DNA from: Solen grandis
Lineage: Eukaryota > Mollusca > Bivalvia > Adapedonta > Solenidae
Direction: 5' to 3'
DNA length: 64,000 nt
NCBI GenBank assembly: GCA_021229015.1
Contig: CM037778.1
Coordinates: forward strand, 84,150,848 to 84,214,847
Shown: one piece after another, positions 10,095-22,554 of the stretch
Position numbering within the stretch: the stretch's first letter is position 1
Layout: each line of letters opens with the position of its first letter
Notes under the pieces: generated by a model
The model's input: the letters and a program-made list of their open reading frames with translations, nothing else
Database searches by the model: none
Told to the model about the DNA's origin: nothing
Made by a program: the position numbers and the translations under genes

Positions 10095-12856
10095 ATGATG
10101 AGAAGGATGGGTTTGATATGACATACAGCAAGTTTTTGGAAGATGTTGTAGAATTGGATGAGGAAGAATATATCAAATGCATCAGGAGTTCTCTAAGAAC
10201 AGCCAAAGTCTTTCTAAAAAGATCACCCAAAGACATTCGTGTTAATTACTACAACAAATTAGTCTTACAAGCATGGAAAGCAAATATGGATATGCAATTT
10301 GTTTTGGATCCATATGCATGTGCAATGTATATAGTATCATACATAAGTAAATCACAAAGAGGGATGAGCACTTTGATGCATGCTGCTTGTAAAGAAGCTA
10401 AACAGGGCAATTTAGATATCAAAAGACAGGTTAGACATGTTGGAAATGTGTTTTCTAACAGTGTAGAGGTCAGTGCACAAGAAGCCGTACACTTGGTCCT
10501 CCAGATGCCATTGACACGATGCAGTAGAGATGTTTTTTTCATAAACACTTCACCTACTTCCAAAAGAGTGAATTTATTGAAAACAAGCTCAGCTTTAGAA
10601 GAACTTCCTTCTGATTCAACAGATGTTATTGCAGACAATACTGTTCAGCGATATGCAAAACGTCCAAAATGTCTCGAGCATTACTGCCTGGCAGACTATG
10701 TATCTGAACTTGAGATAGTCTATCCTAAAGACAGCTCCGTCAGTACACATGATGACACGAATGATGATGATTTAGATGATGATGAAATGCAGACTTTTGG
10801 CGAAGAAAACACAATTTTGCAGCTTAAAAATGGCATTGTCATTAGAAAAAGGAAAACAAAGAAAGTAATTAGATATGTGAGATTTAACTGTAAATCAGAT
10901 GAAGAAAATCATTTTAGAGAGAAACTGATGCTATTTTACCCATGGCGTGACGAAGATAAGGACCTGTTAGGAATATATGAAAGCTACAAATTAAGTTATG
11001 AAGCAGTTAAATATTCTGTTGATATGAAGGTAAAACAGTATGAACATCAAGCTGAAGAGTTAGAAAAAGCAAGAGATACTGCAGAGCAAGATGAAAACAT
11101 GTTTGATGTAATTGCTCCAGGAACACAAGAACAAGAAGCTAATTCTGAACAAGAACAATCAGTAGAATCTGAAACATTTGTGTATTTCAATCCTGACCAG
11201 GTAGCTCATAAGATATATGATATTGGTATTGAAATAGGAACAGGTTGTTCTACAGCAAGAATTGAACCAACTGATAACATATTATCAGACGAAGATTACC
11301 GTGCACTGCTGCGTTCACTGAACAGTAAACAGAGACATTTTTATGACCATGTTGTCCATTGGCTGAAAATGAAAGATGAGCCTATTTATGCTTTTCTGAC
11401 AGGTGGTGCTGGCGTGGGCAAAAGTGTCGTAATTAGAGCGTTATATCAGACATTGTACAGAATGCTTAATCTAAAAGAAGATGAAAATCAAGATGACATA
11501 AGAATTTTGCTTTGTGCATTTACTGGAAAAGCAGCATACAACATAAATGGTTCAACAATATCGTCTGCATTTATGGAGAAATTCAAACAATCAAATCAAG
11601 CTCTGGGTTGTGATCAGTTAAATAGTTTCAGATCTAAGTACAAAGATTTATCAGTTATAATAATAGATGAAATATCAATGGTTAGCAATCGCAAACTGTC
11701 TTTCATTGACCAAAGACTCCAGGCCTTAACAGGGACAAACATTCCATTTGGAGGTAAAAGTATTATTGCTGTAGGTGATTTATATCAGTTGAAACCTGTG
11801 GCAGATTCTTGGATATTTGAAGATCTTTCAAAAGATGCATCATCATCATTGGCCCCAAACTTGTGGCAGGTTCATTTCACCATGTTTGAGTTAACAGAAA
11901 TAATGAGACAGAAAGATGACATAGAATTTGCACAGCTGTTAAATAGACTGAGACACAATCAGATGACAGAGGAAGACAAACAAAAAATTGCAAATTGTAC
12001 AGTTACTCAAGAGAGTGAAAATTACCCCATAAATGCTCCTCACATATTTGCTGAAAACTACTTTATGGATATGTTCAATGAAAGAGTAATAATGAATCTC
12101 AGTGCAGAAAAGGTTACCATAGTATGTCATGATTCAGTTGTAGGTGGAAGGATATCACTGGAAAAACAGAAGGAAATCATTAGCAAAGTATCAAGAGACA
12201 CCTCACGGACAATGGGGTTGCACCATATCCTTACAGTTGTGGTAGGAATGATATATGACTTGACAATCAATCTTGACACTGAAGATGGTTTGAATAATGG
12301 AAGTCCTTGTGTAGTGCAAGCAATTGAATATAAACAAGCTCAAACTACAAGACCAAGTATCATATGGGTAATATTTGATGATTTGATAGTTGGAAGCAAA
12401 TGTCGAAAAAAGTACCAAAGTAAAGGATTTTATCATGATGGCATAGATCAAACTTGGACACCTGTATTTGATGTGGAACGAACCTTTCCCTTAAACAGGC
12501 ATAGTATCCAAAGAATACAATTTCCTTTGCAACCATCTGCTGGTAGATCAGTTTATAGAGCCCAGGGAACAACCCTTGATAAGCTTGTTATAGATTTAAC
12601 TCAGAAAAAAAAAACAAGAAAAATACCCCATCTTCACTATGTGGCATTAAGCAGGGTGAAATCAATGCAGAATTTGCATATTTTGAATTTCAATGAAAAA
12701 GCTCTTCAGTTAGATGAGAAAGTTGTAAAGGAAGCAAAAAGATTGGATGAGGCTGCAAAATTGCAGCTCTATGTTCCTCTAGATACAATAAAATCCTCTG
12801 ATTACTTCAAAGTTGCATTTAACAACTGTAGATCTTGTTACATATTGAAGATGTAA
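10079..12856 (+). CDS. Helitron Rep C-terminus plus PIF1-like helicase
   Basis: This is a 925-codon frame. Its start overlaps the Rep ORF and is a frameshift junction rather than a real start. YACAMYIVSYISKSQRGMS (residues about 79-97) matches the tyrosine region of Helitron Rep. An acidic linker follows, with long helical stretches. The SF1 helicase has Walker A GGAGVGKS (about 441-449), Walker B IIIDEISM (about 528-535), GDLYQLKPV, YRAQGTTLDKLVIDL (about 826) and HYVALSRV (about 853). The expected PIF1/RecD2-type helicase motifs look intact. The end runs into the endonuclease through a one-base frameshift near 12830. Confidence 0.9.
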   Translation: MQKKMNDEKDGFDMTYSKFLEDVVELDEEEYIKCIRSSLRTAKVFLKRSPKDIRVNYYNKLVLQAWKANMDMQFVLDPYACAMYIVSYISKSQRGMSTLMHAACKEAKQGNLDIKRQVRHVGNVFSNSVEVSAQEAVHLVLQMPLTRCSRDVFFINTSPTSKRVNLLKTSSALEELPSDSTDVIADNTVQRYAKRPKCLEHYCLADYVSELEIVYPKDSSVSTHDDTNDDDLDDDEMQTFGEENTILQLKNGIVIRKRKTKKVIRYVRFNCKSDEENHFREKLMLFYPWRDEDKDLLGIYESYKLSYEAVKYSVDMKVKQYEHQAEELEKARDTAEQDENMFDVIAPGTQEQEANSEQEQSVESETFVYFNPDQVAHKIYDIGIEIGTGCSTARIEPTDNILSDEDYRALLRSLNSKQRHFYDHVVHWLKMKDEPIYAFLTGGAGVGKSVVIRALYQTLYRMLNLKEDENQDDIRILLCAFTGKAAYNINGSTISSAFMEKFKQSNQALGCDQLNSFRSKYKDLSVIIIDEISMVSNRKLSFIDQRLQALTGTNIPFGGKSIIAVGDLYQLKPVADSWIFEDLSKDASSSLAPNLWQVHFTMFELTEIMRQKDDIEFAQLLNRLRHNQMTEEDKQKIANCTVTQESENYPINAPHIFAENYFMDMFNERVIMNLSAEKVTIVCHDSVVGGRISLEKQKEIISKVSRDTSRTMGLHHILTVVVGMIYDLTINLDTEDGLNNGSPCVVQAIEYKQAQTTRPSIIWVIFDDLIVGSKCRKKYQSKGFYHDGIDQTWTPVFDVERTFPLNRHSIQRIQFPLQPSAGRSVYRAQGTTLDKLVIDLTQKKKTRKIPHLHYVALSRVKSMQNLHILNFNEKALQLDEKVVKEAKRLDEAAKLQLYVPLDTIKSSDYFKVAFNNCRSCYILKM

Positions 12857-13386
12857 GAACTAACCAAAATGTGCTGTCTTCTCATATTGTTGCATTTGCA
12901 GAATCAAGATTGTGTTCCAGAGATACTGATGAGGATTATATGATGAATGGATTTACTCTGATACGGAATGATCAATCCACTGAATGTCCTGGTGTGAGAC
13001 CTTCACATGGCTTAGCTGTCTATGTTAGATTTGGCATTGAAATACTGAAATTCATTAACTTCAGTGAAAAAAATATTGAGTTTGTGTTTCTCCATGTTAA
13101 GAGCACTTCACTTGAAAAACAGGTTGTCATTTTATACAAATCACCATCTACATCATTTTCATACTTAAAGATGGTATTTGAGAAAGAACTGAGTATCCTT
13201 TTTGATAAATCAAAAGATATTATCATTCTTGGTGATTTCAACACTGATGTAACTCAACCAAATAATATGCTTTGTACATGGATGCTTAAGACTTTGGAAT
13301 GCAAGCAGGTGATCCATAGTGCAACCACAGATTATGGCTCAGTTTTGGATTTGATTTTCACCAATCATGAAGGGGATATTTTTTAA
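12831..13386 (+). pseudogene. AP-type endonuclease module of Helentron (EEP fold)
   Basis: The frame continues from the helicase and carries FAESRL (metal-binding Glu), GVRPSHGLAVYV, IIILGDFNTDV (Asp-Phe-Asn motif) and SVLDLIFTN. These are the ordered motifs of the exonuclease-endonuclease-phosphatase fold, as in non-LTR retrotransposon APE domains. The usual terminal Ser-Asp-His motif is not seen before the stop at 13384-13386, so the domain is probably truncated by an indel. Presence of this domain separates Helentrons from canonical Helitrons. Confidence 0.8.
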
Positions 13387-13471
13387 TAATTGCAGATCCT
13401 TTTATAGTGTAAAAACAGAAGAACAGATACACATAGCCCAGAGGTATATCACCCATCTGGTAATTATAGGT

Positions 13472-13514
13472 AACTTGTCACTCTCTTGTACAATGTACAA
13501 GAGAGTGACTAGTT
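13472..13514. repeat. Long hairpin, candidate Helentron 3' end
   Basis: GTCACTCTCTTGTACA (13477-13492) is followed after one base by its perfect reverse complement (13494-13509). Four more pairs extend beyond one mismatch. It sits about 90 bp after the endonuclease frame ends. Helitron-type elements carry a hairpin near the 3' terminus, so this is the best candidate for the end signal. Hairpin formation is inferred from the sequence. Confidence 0.55.
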
Positions 13515-14755
13515 CCTGGTGGTTAACATGGTGAAGGGTGGCCACCATTTCCTACTTACAACAATATTTTGTCAGTACTTATAGTTTTGTGGATTATAGT
13601 ATCGTCTTCCACAAAACAGTGTACAGTGGGACTGAATTAAGTAGAAACCCATGGGTAAAATAGTTCAGGCTTTTAATGCTCTGCCTACGTTATTGCGGCG
13701 CAAATAACTTTTCAGTGCATTTGTCCATCACACCAATGTACTTCTTATTATTATATATTTAATGCTAAATTTTTACCCATGGATATACATTATTTATGTA
13801 AACTAGATACTAATCAGATATTTTAAAATAATGTGATCTTAATGTTAATGTTTTTGAATGATATAAGAGCTATTTTTTTTTTCTAGAATGAAGGAATGGT
13901 TTTAGTATAGTACCTATAAATAATGTTTATTAGAATTGTTTTTGTTTTATGTGTGTAACTGTTATGGATTATTGTTTTACCTATTTTCATTTGTTTGTTT
14001 TTTCAGATTATGCATTTATGATACAATGTATATCCATTGAATTTAAAATAATAACTCACAACAAACTTTTTTGTGTGATGAAAGATGATCACAAAAAAAT
14101 GTTTGATGTTTAAGTAGAGTATCTTGGATTTATAGTACAATTGTTTTCTGTCATAATCATTATATGATTGAGTGCCAGGGTGTTATATTTTACATGTGCA
14201 ATATGTATTACATAATGATAAACAGTCTCGGTCTCACTATATATCAGGTTCTTCATGTACCTGTTTATCAATTCATTGCCAGGCTATTAATTTTTCAAAC
14301 TTGCTATATTTTTTTTAGGTTAGTATTCTTATTTCTAGATTAGAATATGGTGATTTCCAAAATAAGATGATATCTTTATAAGATTGTCTGATTTTAGATA
14401 ACTAGAATATTTTGTGTAATAGTTTCACTTTCATTTATTGACAGTTTTCTTTTGCTAATTCAACAATAATTATATTTGTATTACCAATTGTCTCTGATAT
14501 ACATCTGAAAGTACATGTTATGGTAAAATTGATATAAAATTTACTTTACATGTATTCACTTGTAAGAACAAACTGGATTATGTTACATTGATCACTTGCC
14601 ATACTTTTTTGCCATTTACAAATTTTAGCATATAAATGTGCTACAATACTATTTATCTGTGTAAGGCTACATGTATTACATTGGTAGTTGCATTAGTGAA
14701 GGAATGGACTATGATTTTCTTTCCTAAACAAGCAAGGTTTTGAGACCTGTTGATC
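13515..14755. other. No gene recognised
   Basis: This is AT-rich DNA without a recognisable coding region. A decayed head of the 115-510 repeat family is visible at about 13670-13740 ('tgctctgcctacgttattgcggcgca' and 'gtgcatttgtccatcac'). Confidence 0.5.
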
Positions 14756-14759
14756 TATT

Positions 14760-15725
14760 ATGGCACTTTTTTATGAAAATATATCAGAAAATTGTTTGTA
14801 CTCCCATAATAATGTCCAGCAATATCTTCATATTACTGGAACTGTTGTACTAATGCTGTTGGGTTTTGGTTTTTAAAAAACTCCACTAAACAATTCATTG
14901 GTCTATCATAAAAATCATAAAAAGATCCAGCAATATCTTCCTTTCAAAACTTTCTGTCACACATTTCCTGACCGATTTCCCTGCTTGTCAAATGTCTTTA
15001 ATGCCTACTGGAACTGAAAGCAGCTGAATAAAACCTGTTGTACTAACGGTGCTGGGTTTTGTTCAATTAAAAGCTGCTGCAAACAAGTCATTGGTCTATC
15101 ATACAAAGATCAAGCAATATCTTCATATCAAAAGTTTCTCTCACACATTTCCTGGACATTTCCCTGCTTGTCAGATGTCTTTACAAATGTGAGGCCAACT
15201 GGAACTGAAAGCAGCTGAACAAAACCTGTTGTACCAACGGTGCTGGGTTTTGTTCAATTAAAAGCTGCACGAAACAATTCATTGGTCTATCACAAAAAAT
15301 CCAGCAATATCTTCATTTCAAAGAATTCTGTCACACATTTCCTGGACATTTCACTGCTGGTCACATGTGTTGATGGCCTACTGGAACTGAAAGCAGCTGA
15401 ATAAAACCTGTTGTACTAACGGTGCTGGGTTTTGTTCAATTAAAAGCTGCAGCAAACAATGCATTGGTCTATCATAAAAAGGTCCAGCAATGCCTTCATA
15501 TCAAAAGTTTCTCTCACACATTTTCTGGACATTACCCTGCTTGTCAGATGTCTTTAAGGCCTTCTGGAACTGAAAGCAGCTGAATAAAACCTGTTGTACT
15601 AACGGTGCTGGGTTTTGTTCAATTAAAAGCTGCAGCAAACAATGCATTGGTCTATCATTAAATAATGATCCAGCTATATATTCATATCAAAAGTTTCTCA
15701 CATGCTTCAGATGGACATTGTACAC
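14760..15725 (+). repeat. Tandem array, about 183-196-bp monomers, 5 units
   Basis: The phrase gctgggttttgttcaatt recurs at 15051, 15242, 15424 and 15607, with a diverged unit at 14855, giving spacings of 196, 191, 182 and 183 bp. Each monomer contains ctggaactgaaagcagctg, cattggtctatcat, ccagcaatatcttcat and tctcacacatttcctgga. It may belong to the tail of the Helentron, since such elements can carry tandem arrays, but no boundary supports that. Confidence 0.85.
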
Positions 15726-15729
15726 TTCT

Positions 15730-16690
15730 TGTGCTAAAAATGCTGGATTTTATTTATGCTGATACTTAAGCGGAATAAAATGATTATTCAATGCTAATGA
15801 TTATTATACCATTCCTTCATTTGCAACTGTCTTTCAAGTGGAAAAAAAATTACCCATTAACAAATTCTATTTTCAGAATTATAATGGACCTTTAACCTCA
15901 CTTTCTTCAAATTATGTTTTGTCGACAAACTTGGATATGTCTGCTTTTAATTCTACTGAAATCTAGAAAGCTAATCAGCTGGTTCTAGTTGAAGCTAAAT
16001 AATGCATGTATATATATTTATGTTTTTCTACAACAATAATAAACAAATTCATATTGCTTCTGTGTATCATTTGATTTCTTAAATTCCCACCAGTGACCTA
16101 TAACAAACCTGGCCACATTTGTATTCACTTAGTTCTCATCTTATGTCATAGACGCTGATAAGACTTAAATTGGCAGCCATCTCTGAAGGTATAGATTAAT
16201 GCTGGCCAAAGTATAGAAAACTTTTCTTCTTTTTTTTAAATCATTATGGTTCTTTTATTTTTCAGTCTATGTTGCTGAAATTTATATCATATTGGTCAGC
16301 GTTGATTTCTCATGTTGGATATGAGATAATAGCTTGATAAATTCAAAGATTTATTACCAAAAATGTTACACTGGTTAAGCCCACTATTTTTTTCTTTCAG
16401 GATTTTTTTTGTGCAATACAGCATGAAAACACTTCATCCAAAAAATGTGCATTTAAAGGGATTTTAATACTGTAAAAACTATAATGTTTGGACCAGAATA
16501 AACAAATTAATAAGAAAATGAAAATTCTGCTTCTATGCACATCATATAAAAATCCCCCGAATTTACCTTTAAAGATGGCCTCCAATAGTTGCGAATTGCA
16601 CTTAAGTGGGAAGTACATGTATCCATAATAAAAAGCATTTTTTAAGGAGTATCACACTCAAAATACATTACAGTTTTGCTATTTTTTAAC
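15730..16690. other. No gene recognised
   Basis: AT-rich sequence with no recognisable ORF, RNA gene or repeat. Confidence 0.45.
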
Positions 16691-16724
16691 TATCATACAT
16701 CATCACTTTTTAGAGTCAACCTTT

Positions 16725-16880
16725 TTTGTAATTGGCTGCAAGGCTTCCTCACATGAAAAATCTGAAGTGATGAAGTCCCTAACAGGATTCGAACCAACAT
16801 CAGACATGCGCTGAGAGATTTGTAAACCAATTGTAAACCATGTCTGTATAATATTAAACAGACCATGCCCAAACACAAAT
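16725..16880 (-). mobile_element. tRNA-derived SINE, decayed fragment
   Basis: The stretch aaggcttcctcacatgaaaa...tccctaacaggattcgaacc matches the SINE at 63520-63600, including the antisense B-box (GGATTCGAAC). The tRNA-like head towards the right is degraded. Confidence 0.6.
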
Positions 16881-16884
16881 AACA

Positions 16885-17780
16885 TGAATAGACCTGTGCT
16901 TTCTTAACAATATGTTTTATTCAAATTCCAATCACCTTTTTTTTCTTCAGACACTAAATCTGCATTGCAGAATGTAACTTATATGCTACATGTTCATATA
17001 AGCCTTGTGCATTGATCTTTGCCATACCATGTTACATGATGTACACCGAGAACACGAATAACTAGACTCTCAAAATTCAGTATCATATTTAGATTGTGAA
17101 ACTGCCTTAAATTTCAAAACATAAGTTTAACCACCAAGTAAGCTTTTTTTTTTTTCTTTCTTTTTTTAAGTTCTGATTAATTCCATTTATTTGACCTTGA
17201 CCAGCTTAATTATATTAATTAACTTATATAAATACTAGGATTTCAAAAATTTCTTAATGACTACACTTGCTTCCTTTGGATTTATTTTTTCACAATGGTA
17301 AACTGTACATTTTCTAGCTCTAGTAAAACTATCAAACCCCACAGGGCTCAGAAGTAGAGCGAATGGAATGCCAACACTTGTATACACTCCATTGTACAAA
17401 TCTTTGTTGTCAACTTCAACTTTAATGTCCTCATTATTAAATAATTTAATTTCTATTAAAAGTGTATTCTGACTGACGTGTGCAAGCTAGTGAGGTCACA
17501 ACAAAGAAAAGACCGTTAGACCAAAAACAATTACAAAATGATTATAATTTCCAGGAGCAGTTCTGAAGTAGTTGTGTTTTTTTTTTTTATATAATGAAAA
17601 GTTGAGTTTGTACCATATTTTTTCAATAGAATTGAATTGGTAATCAAACGTCCCAGAGCCAGGATTGTAATAAACACTTAAGTGACAATTCCTTTCTAAC
17701 TGGATTGATATTGATTTTCAAACTTAAGAGTCAAAATGAGTGTGTTAATACACATTTCTGCTTGTTTTATTACCCCGAAC
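16885..17780. other. No gene recognised; upstream region of host gene 1
   Basis: AT-rich sequence with poly-T tracts. A CCAAT-type box (accaatcagg, about 17787-17796) near the right edge probably belongs to the promoter of the next gene. Confidence 0.4.
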
Positions 17781-17784
17781 TACA

Positions 17785-17893
17785 ACACCAATCAGGACGT
17801 CCCGCATTTTACCCCCACCGATATTTACAGCTTCGTGTATTTCACTACGACACCGTTACAGAAGCCCGCGAAGAAATTGCTGGAACAGTGAAA
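17785..17893 (+). promoter_or_regulatory. Putative promoter and 5' UTR of host gene 1
   Basis: A short stretch is locally richer in CpG and GC than its surroundings. It carries CACCAATCAGG (a CCAAT box) followed by GGACGTCCCG (half-CRE-like), about 100 bp before the ATG at 17894. No TATA box is obvious. The transcription start is inferred to lie at about 17830-17870. Confidence 0.4.
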
Positions 17894-20800
17894 ATGGCTA
17901 AAAGAGCTGCAAGAGAGTTGGACTCGCCAACAGGCTATATTTCGAATGTCAGTCCTATAAAAGACTCACAGAACAAACGGACAAGGTATTGTTCTTGGTT
18001 TTTTTATAATTTGCAATACCATTTCTTTTGAGTGATTCTTGCATCAAAATGTTTAGAAAGTGGGTGGGGGTCCATACTATGGTTTCCAAATGTTAGAGAT
18101 GCTCATAGGATTGTTCTTAATTTACAAACCAGTTAGAATAATTTCAGTCGTTTCAGACTGATTTTTTTAGTCGATCATCGCTTTTAAAGTTTACAAATGA
18201 CAAACGCGGCATCTCTTTCAACTTGTCAATATAATGTAGGTCAACGGTGTCAACACAAAAAGTTACTACTACGTATCGGCGCATTTTTTTACACCCCCCC
18301 CCCCCCCCGCGAACTTTCTTACTTTTAGGTGCATGTACAACTGGATGTTAAATTAAAAATTAAAAAAGGATCATTATTATCATAGAAACATTTTCAGTAT
18401 TGAAATGTTAAGTGCTATATTTACAGTCCTCATTTTTCTTTCTTTTTTGTTATTCTACAGAAAATAGTCATGACCAGATCCAATAAAAGAAATACGTTAC
18501 ATTAACAGAATTTTTGTAATAGACACTGTGATACAAGATTTGTGAATCAAATTTTTGTTGTTTATTGTTTGAGCTGCATGATACATGCATGCATTAAAGT
18601 CAATAGGCAACAATATTTTGAGAATGAACTGCAATATTTATTTCTTTACAGGTACCTTACTGCAGAATTGCAAACAACGAAAGAGACAACAGAACGGATA
18701 GTTTGCTTTGATAAAGAAAAGCACGAGATTTTCACGGCAGCTAGTGACTCTCCGTATGTGTACGAGCTGAGGAATGCAAAATTCACTCCAGGTCGGGACA
18801 GAGTCATGGATGTTAAAGTATTTAAGGAAACAGAGCTTTTGAAAAGTTCAACATCATTGACATTTACCAAAAACTATAAGGCCAATGTCACACCCGAACA
18901 AAAGAAGGCCCCATCAGCAACACTTGCAAATGTGCAGGAATACCAGTTGGTATGTACAGAATAAATGTATTACCATTAAGTCATAACATGAATGAAATTG
19001 ACAAACTGGAAAAAATGATAATGGAAATGTTAGCGTGCACAGTTACAGATAAGAAAAGTTTTGGTTTTTACCTAATTTTGAAAAAAAAAGAAAAAAGTTT
19101 TTAACTCTACTCTATCCCTCATAATTTTTAGGTTTTTGCCATTTGCATTTTTTTTCTCAGGCCTAATTTTTTGTTCGAACTATAACTTAAAACTCAACAC
19201 TTCATAGGTTGATACATCTCAATGAGGAGTGTACAATAATTATTACTCTATCTTAAATTTTTTTTTTCCTTTATTTCACTTTGATGTTTTCAGGCTTAAG
19301 TTTTGTTTGAAACATAACTCCAAATGTATTTGAGGTTTCAACTTGAAACTTCATAAGTTATTACATCTTACTAAGGAGGAGTACAGTACACAAGAATGAT
19401 AACATTACCCTTCATATTTGAAGAATATAACAACTATTGTAGTCGCCCTTACGTTGGCATTGCAACTTTTGGTTAAAGTTTTTCATGCAAGTTACTATCA
19501 ATCTGATATCTCAATAATTACTTATGGTATTGACTTGAAAGATTATGAATATGTTAAAGCACATCAGACATCCAAGGTTGATAACTTTTTACTGAAAATA
19601 ATATAGATTATAGCCCCTTTTTAACTTAGAAACTTTGGTTTAAGGTTTTGCATGCAATAAAAATGATGGTTAAAATTTTGCTTGCAATGTACTGTCAAGT
19701 TTGTATCTCAATAATCATTCATGGTATTGACTTAAAAATTTGTGAACATGTTTTGGGGCATCAGACAACTAAAGTAAGCAACTCACAGTGATCAGGAAAG
19801 AATTTTGTATAATGGAACAATGGCCTTAATATGGTAATTTTAAAAAATGTACATTTTCAAAAACCAATTGCAATAAAAAAAAAAAAACAAAAAAAAAAAA
19901 TTTAATTTTTACCAAAATAAAAAAGACAAGATCCAGATGTGAAACACTGCACTGTGTAGTGATGGATAGTTTACTTTAAGTATTTACAACAAAAAATGTC
20001 TAAATATAAATGAAAAACCATTAAGATTCGTCACTGGTTATATATCATACCAATAAGATATACTTATAATCAAAGAGTTATCAGAGTACCATTTTTGAAT
20101 GTGCATTTTGTTGCATCCGGGGATCAAACCAATCACCTTTTCTTTTTTGGCATTCTCACAATTCAGTAATGTGGATCAGTCTTTTATATTTGTATATGAA
20201 ACACTTATGTTCATCCAGTATTCATTTCTCGCCATATTGGTGTTCTTGGTATTTGTACACTAACGCAATATTTCATCATAACTGACATCATCTTGCAAGA
20301 AAACCTTCAAAAAAATGATTGATCCTTGATTACAAACTGTTTTTACATGTATATAAACAGATATTGATAACAGCGGTACAGCATTAAAACAAAATGCGCT
20401 TGGTAATTGGCTGAATCATTTGGATAGTGTTTGATGCGTTTAGAATTTGCAGATGGTCATCTTATTTACTAATTTAAAGACCAGTTTTCATTGTTGAAGT
20501 AAAAATAAAACTTAATAGAATAATTGTATTAAACACATTCTAAAATCAGACCGGAACTTTGCCATGCTAATCAATTTAAAGAAAAGGGCTTGATAAAATG
20601 TAAACCTGTCTTACCTACAGACTTGTTTTTATTATCTTGGCTATGTAAGCGATAGGAATCTCAAAAAAGGCGTACCAGTTGACCTAAAAGTGAAAGTAGA
20701 TTTTCGGAAAAACCAGATGTAAAACAGACTTAATCACCGAGCAAACTTGCGTCCACTTGGACGCATAAGAATTTATTTTGGGAGTCATTTGGTGAAAAAA

Positions 20801-22071
20801 TGCGACAATGACGCATGACTTTGGCGCATGGCGTATGCCTTTCCCGATCACTGAACTCATGATAGAATATACTATAAATTATGACCCTTTTTTCAACTTA
20901 ATAATTTGGATTAAGTTTTGCATGTAAGCTACTATCAAGCTTGTATCTCGATAACCACTCATGGTATTGACATGAAAGTTTATGAATATGTTAAGGGGTA
21001 TCAAACAAGCAAAGTGGAAACTCTTTATGGAATACCTTACAAATAATGGCCCCTTTTTAACTTAGATATTTTAGTTAAAAGTTTTGCATGCAAGAAATCG
21101 TCATGCTTATATCTCATAATAAGGCATGGGATTGATTTGAAACTTCTTTAAATATGTTTACGAATATCATACTCTCAAGATAGATAACTCTTTATGGAAT
21201 ATATTAGAAGTTATGGCCTCTTTATAACTCTTAACTTTTAAAGTTTTGCATGCAAGGTTCTCTCATGCTTGTATATCAGTATCCATACATTGGATTGATT
21301 TGAATATTTTTTCTTTTCATGCTTTTTAGGTAACAGTTGATGTCAAAGTCGTGTCGATCGACAAAACAAAAACAGCATCAACAAAGTATGGCCTTCGATC
21401 AGTTACAAATGTGGTTGTGGCAGACCACACGGGAACCTCATCAATTGCTGTGTGGAAAGAGGAGCTTTTGAAAATGCTGAATCAAGATGCCTTCTATCAG
21501 TTCACAAATGTTGTTCCCAAACACTATGATGGCCACATTCAACTAAATACAACATCGACTACACAGGTGTCCCCAATTACAGCTTTCGAAAATGTTCTTG
21601 ATGTTGAAGACTTTTCTAAGACACATGTTATTGAATTTACATCTGTGTCTGTAGAAAAGATGCAAAACTGCAGTGTGTGCTTTGCTTTCATTGAAGCTGA
21701 AAATGAAAAAAGCCAGTTACTCAAATGCAAAAAGTGCCACTACAAACAGTTAAAATCAAAGTTAAAAAACCCAGGTCAACCTAACAGCTCATCATGATTG
21801 TGAAGAACTTCCAAAAAAGCTGACAATTGAACATGACATCATTTCATCATTCTTAGACATAGAAAGGAAGTCTACACTAATTACAGATGTTGATGCACTT
21901 GAAGACTTCCTAATTCTCAACCCCTACAAAGTTTCATTCTTAGACATAGAAAGGAAGTCTACACTAATTACAGATGTTGATGCACTTGAAGACTTCCTAA
22001 TTCTCAACCCCTACAAAGTTTCAGTCAGAATGAGCAATGTTACATGTCTGCAGAGAGTGCCTCAGCTGTAA
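17894..22071 (+). CDS. RPA-like OB-fold protein with Cys4 zinc ribbon (3 exons)
   Basis: The exons are 17894-17985, 18652-18949 and 21330-22071. The junctions are ACAAG|GTATTG with ttctttacag|GTACC (codon AG|G) and CAGTTG|GTATGT with gctttttag|GTAACA (phase 0). The ATG is the first after the CCAAT region. Exon 2 opens with YLTAELQTTKE. Exon 3 has the OB-fold signature VTVDVKVVSIDK...YGLRSVTNVVVADHTG and SSIAVWKE, as in RPA-type single-strand DNA-binding domains. A Cys4 ribbon follows (CSVC...LKCKKCHYK), as in the RPA C-terminus. An extra A near 21764 shifts the frame after the ribbon, and an in-frame 87-bp duplication follows (about 21850-22023). The stop in the restored frame is 22069-22071. 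The host function is inferred only as nucleic-acid binding. Confidence 0.75.
18950..21329 (+). other. Intron 2 of host gene 1, with decayed repeats
   Basis: This is a large intron with GT and AG ends. Decayed repeat monomers occur at about 19370-19800 and 20860-21310 (shared phrases 'gttttgcatgcaa', 'tcatggtattgact', 'tgaatatgttaa'). An A-rich low-complexity stretch is at about 19870-19915. A 62-codon ORF at 19418-19606 is repeat-derived. Confidence 0.6.
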
Positions 22072-22554
22072 TTTTTCAGAATCTCATTTCACATTCTGAA
22101 CCAAAGCTTTGCACACTTCATTTTGCAACATGTTCTTCATTGGAAGTATTTTTTGACTAAGCCAAATGCTTTCTTTGTTTTTATTTAAATTAATGTCTAT
22201 TTTAGTTTTATTTTTATCAAACATTTAGTCTTAGATGACAGTTTAGCACAGAATTTTATATGCCAAGATATTTTCATACATTGACTAATAACTGTGATAG
22301 TGTTTACTCATGCGCACTACTGAAAAGTTGACCACCTTAAAAAACTGTTTTTTATCTTACTTTAACTTATATCTTTTGTTTTAATGAAACATAGCAAATT
22401 AGTTTCCAGTATGAGCTTCTGAAAATATTCTTATGTTGCCAAGTTTAACATGTTTATATAATTGCTTGTAAACTGCAAAAAGGTATTTGTCTATATTAGA
22501 ATCAAAACAAGTACACATTAGATGAACCTCATAACTTCGCTGTAACTATTTTGG

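Larger units (their letters stand above)
4722..13514 (+). mobile_element. Autonomous Helentron-type Helitron, decayed
   Basis: The protein modules appear in order: basic N-terminus, 12-bp repeat linker, C76-like cysteine protease, charged 20-residue repeats, DUF6570-like Cys-rich region, Helitron-like HUH Rep, PIF1-like helicase and AP-type endonuclease. A C-terminal endonuclease is the hallmark of Helentrons (Helitron2). At least six frameshifts make this copy inactive as read. A nested Helitron-like element occupies 5961-7521. A strong hairpin at 13472-13514 is the candidate 3' end. The 5' end is not identified and may lie upstream of the MITE at 3788-4704. Confidence 0.85.
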
